Source: Owenia fusiformis
Lineage: Eukaryota; Annelida; Polychaeta; Sabellida; Oweniidae
Direction: 5' to 3'
Length of the DNA: 64,000 nucleotides
Assembly (NCBI GenBank): GCA_903813345.2
Contig: CAIIXF020000003.1
Span: forward strand, 16,818,931 to 16,882,930
Shown here: piece after piece, positions 61,934-64,000 of the stretch
Position numbering within the stretch: the stretch's first letter is position 1
Layout of the letters: every line of letters starts with the position of its first letter
The notes under the pieces: generated by a model
Seen by the model: the letters and a program-made list of their open reading frames with translations, nothing else
The model's database searches: none
Told to the model about the DNA's origin: nothing
Position numbers and translations under genes: made by a program

Positions 61934-63016
61934 TAAAATAATCAAGTTGTCCAGTTCAGTGTTAGATAAACCTGTATCGTGAAGGACGTTATCCTTTATG
62001 AAAGCATATTGCATCTGGGGGGCTGTATCCATGTCTTTGAAGTTAATAACCGTAAAGGAAGCCCGGGTTTAATTTTCCCCAGTAATAGGATATATTACGT
62101 CTTGCTTCACATTCGAAATTAATTCTTTTTCTCGATGAGGCAGGAAGAGGTCGATTGAATGTACACTAAGTATGAAAAACAACGTGTGCATTTCATGAGA
62201 ATATCTTAGTTGATTTAATCAGTTTAGAACACGCATCTATGAGCAAATGATTTGTTGGAAAATCACAATTGAAATTGTATAAGAATGCAAGGATTTGGAC
62301 ATTAGATGCATCCTATCAGTCACGAAATTTAATTTAAGAAGAGGAACGATAGTCTACGTTATTCAAGGTAAGACTATGAACTATCCGCTGTACAAATACT
62401 GTTGCAGTCTATGTATTAACAATGTTTGTCTTTTACTGTCTGAGTTGTCATGACAATGCCACTATGGGCTATCACTCACGATCTGGGCCAGCGTCATTCT
62501 CATTGGTATTTCTTCTACTCCATTTAAGTTATTAGTCTCACCCTTAGGGTGGTTCACATGTCCACTTGGGAGCGTCATGTTGTACTAAAGGCATGTATGT
62601 TTTTCAAATTAGTAATAAATAAATAAAAATAAATAAAAAATCCATATTCGATAAGTGTAGTGTATACTATTTTTACGGATAAGTGTATTTCTCAAATAAC
62701 TGTAAAATCTACCATTGTATTTCTTTATAATTAATTCGATCTATGTATAATCTGCTGAAAACCACGACACTCCATTAATTTCTACTTGTATTTACTGTCT
62801 AAATGCATATATTTTTCTGAGTATTATATCTAGCATTTTCTCCAACACCTTTAAATGCTAAAATGAGCAATTTGATTGGCCATTCTCAATAAAAAAATTA
62901 ATCAACCATTTTAAGTATTAATCTTTCATGAAAATCGGTCTAAACATCAGCAAGTAGGGCGCGAAGAATTGAAAAGATTTTGGTATAGCTTTACATTAAA
63001 TGCCAAAGCATGAACA

Positions 63017-63244
63017 TTAAAGGCAGAATCAGATATATAGGGGTGGCAAAATTACAAGCAACGTGTACAATCGACCTACCATTCTATTTCTTACAATCTC
63101 AACCAAAAGATTCACGATATGTTTTAAATTAGTGAAGTTATTATAGATTCAAAGTGCAAAACTAGGTGAAAAATGTTTAAATTCTCTCAAAAGAATGGTA
63201 ACTATTCTTATAGACAAATAATGCATTATTGTAAATATCTTTAA
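63017..63244 (+). mobile_element. 220-bp TTAA-flanked element, copy B
   Basis: Element 63021..63240 with TTAA on both sides; starts AGGCAGAATCAGATATATAG and ends GTAAATATCT. Homologous in inverted orientation to 6919..7156. Confidence 0.72.
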
Positions 63245-63903
63245 TTTTTAACAGCTAGCTTATGATAAGACAATAACCGAATTATGTACAATGCCTTTAC
63301 ATAGGATATTACATCATTCACACCTAACACTACATGGATGAAATTTGGATGTGAAAAACACCCACACATCCACATCCGGGATCCACACATTCAGAGAGAA
63401 TAGAAACTGGTTAGTCAAGAACTTGAAGAGATTCCTACAATTCTTCATAATTCAGGTGTTGGGATCTTTAAGTGAAATATGTTAAAGCAACATCACCTAA
63501 GGTACAAAGTGCGAAAGTGAAAACAATTTGAACGAATGGTGAAATGATCGATTGTGCTGAGTTGATATTTATCAAGATGACATTTGATTAATCAATTAAC
63601 GTTTCAAATTAGCAGTTTGTAATTCCTAAGTTCACTGTTGTTCGATTGTTATCATATTCATGGCTACAACAGCTGATATAGAAACCTTAACTCGATGAGG
63701 ATCGGTTAATGATACCCGAATTTCGATTCATGTATTTATTTTTTCATTTTCATAAATGTCTTTTTTCTATCTTTATTTTTCTTCTCTCAAGAAGAACTTT
63801 TTAACAATAGGGACGAAGTCAAGATGTAGATGTCAGCAGTGGTCTGTCTGGTGAATATTAGTAGATGTATTTGTCCTCTTTCTGTTGACCTTGTTAGATT
63901 ACT

Positions 63904-64000
63904 ATGATTCTAACTTCAGAGATGAGTCCAAACTACAGTGATTCAACTACATTGGGTTCGGCAACTACATGGAATACGCCAACGTCAAACATAGAGGGCC
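63904..64000 (+). CDS. Possible start of a coding exon running off the window (unrecognised)
   Basis: From the ATG at 63904 the frame is open to the window edge (32 codons). It encodes a Ser/Thr-rich segment including MSPNYSDSTTLGSATTW, with one possible N-glycosylation site (NYS). A stop (TAG, 63895..63897) lies upstream in frame, and base composition is less AT-rich than the surroundings. No signal peptide or family motif. It could be an extracellular N-terminus, a 5' exon, or chance. Confidence 0.3.
   Translation, partial: MILTSEMSPNYSDSTTLGSATTWNTPTSNIEG

Larger units (their letters stand above)
56507..63903. other. SCaMC downstream region without a recognised gene
   Basis: AT-rich flank with the short elements and repeats listed separately (57588, 58074, 58542, 59250, 59720, 61894, 63017). 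No ORF matches a known family; the remaining sequence shows nothing identifiable. Confidence 0.55.

Overview
The window is AT-rich animal (metazoan) DNA, dense in repeats. It holds two intron-split, housekeeping-type genes arranged head to head. The dispersed-element families (GACG/GTCC-tailed 'AAAATGGCCGCC' elements, many short inverted-repeat elements, a tRNA-derived SINE) would fit a marine invertebrate such as a lophotrochozoan, but the sequence alone does not prove the taxon. No bacterial, viral or organellar genes were seen.

Gene 1 (minus strand, 38076 down to 9321) is a complete five-exon CHMP4/Snf7 ESCRT-III subunit of 225 aa. Its last intron is about 23 kb. The final exon (9321..9379) encodes only the C-terminal acidic helix that in CHMP4 proteins binds ALIX. 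Gene 2 (plus strand, 38311 to 56375) is a complete calcium-binding mitochondrial ATP-Mg/phosphate carrier (SCaMC/SLC25A24 family) of 468 aa: four EF-hands, then a six-helix carrier domain. It has two homologous, equal-length exons for EF-hand 4 (41694..41805 and 44207..44318) that look mutually exclusive. The two start codons are 234 bp apart, so the genes probably share a bidirectional promoter. In both genes every exon junction keeps the reading frame with GT..AG borders.

Layout: 1-9320, CHMP4 3' flank with minisatellites and small elements. 9380-32540, the giant CHMP4 intron 4, filled with satellites and short inverted-repeat elements. 32541-38076, CHMP4 exons 4 to 1, including a 15-copy 81-bp minisatellite whose unit contains the exon 3 splice acceptor. 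38311-56375, the SCaMC gene; intron 5 carries a young LTR retrotransposon (46609..50556, identical 299-bp LTRs, gag-protease only). 56376-64000, 3' flank with an 850-bp palindromic element (59725..60574), and possibly the start of another coding exon at the right edge (63904..64000).

Functionally the two genes are unrelated: membrane scission by ESCRT-III, and mitochondrial adenine nucleotide loading controlled by cytosolic calcium. Their only visible link is the shared promoter interval. The strongest observations are the duplicated EF-hand-4 exons, the splice-site minisatellite that could act as an array of poison micro-exons, the recent pol-less LTR element, and several short transposon families with clear terminal repeats and target-site duplications.
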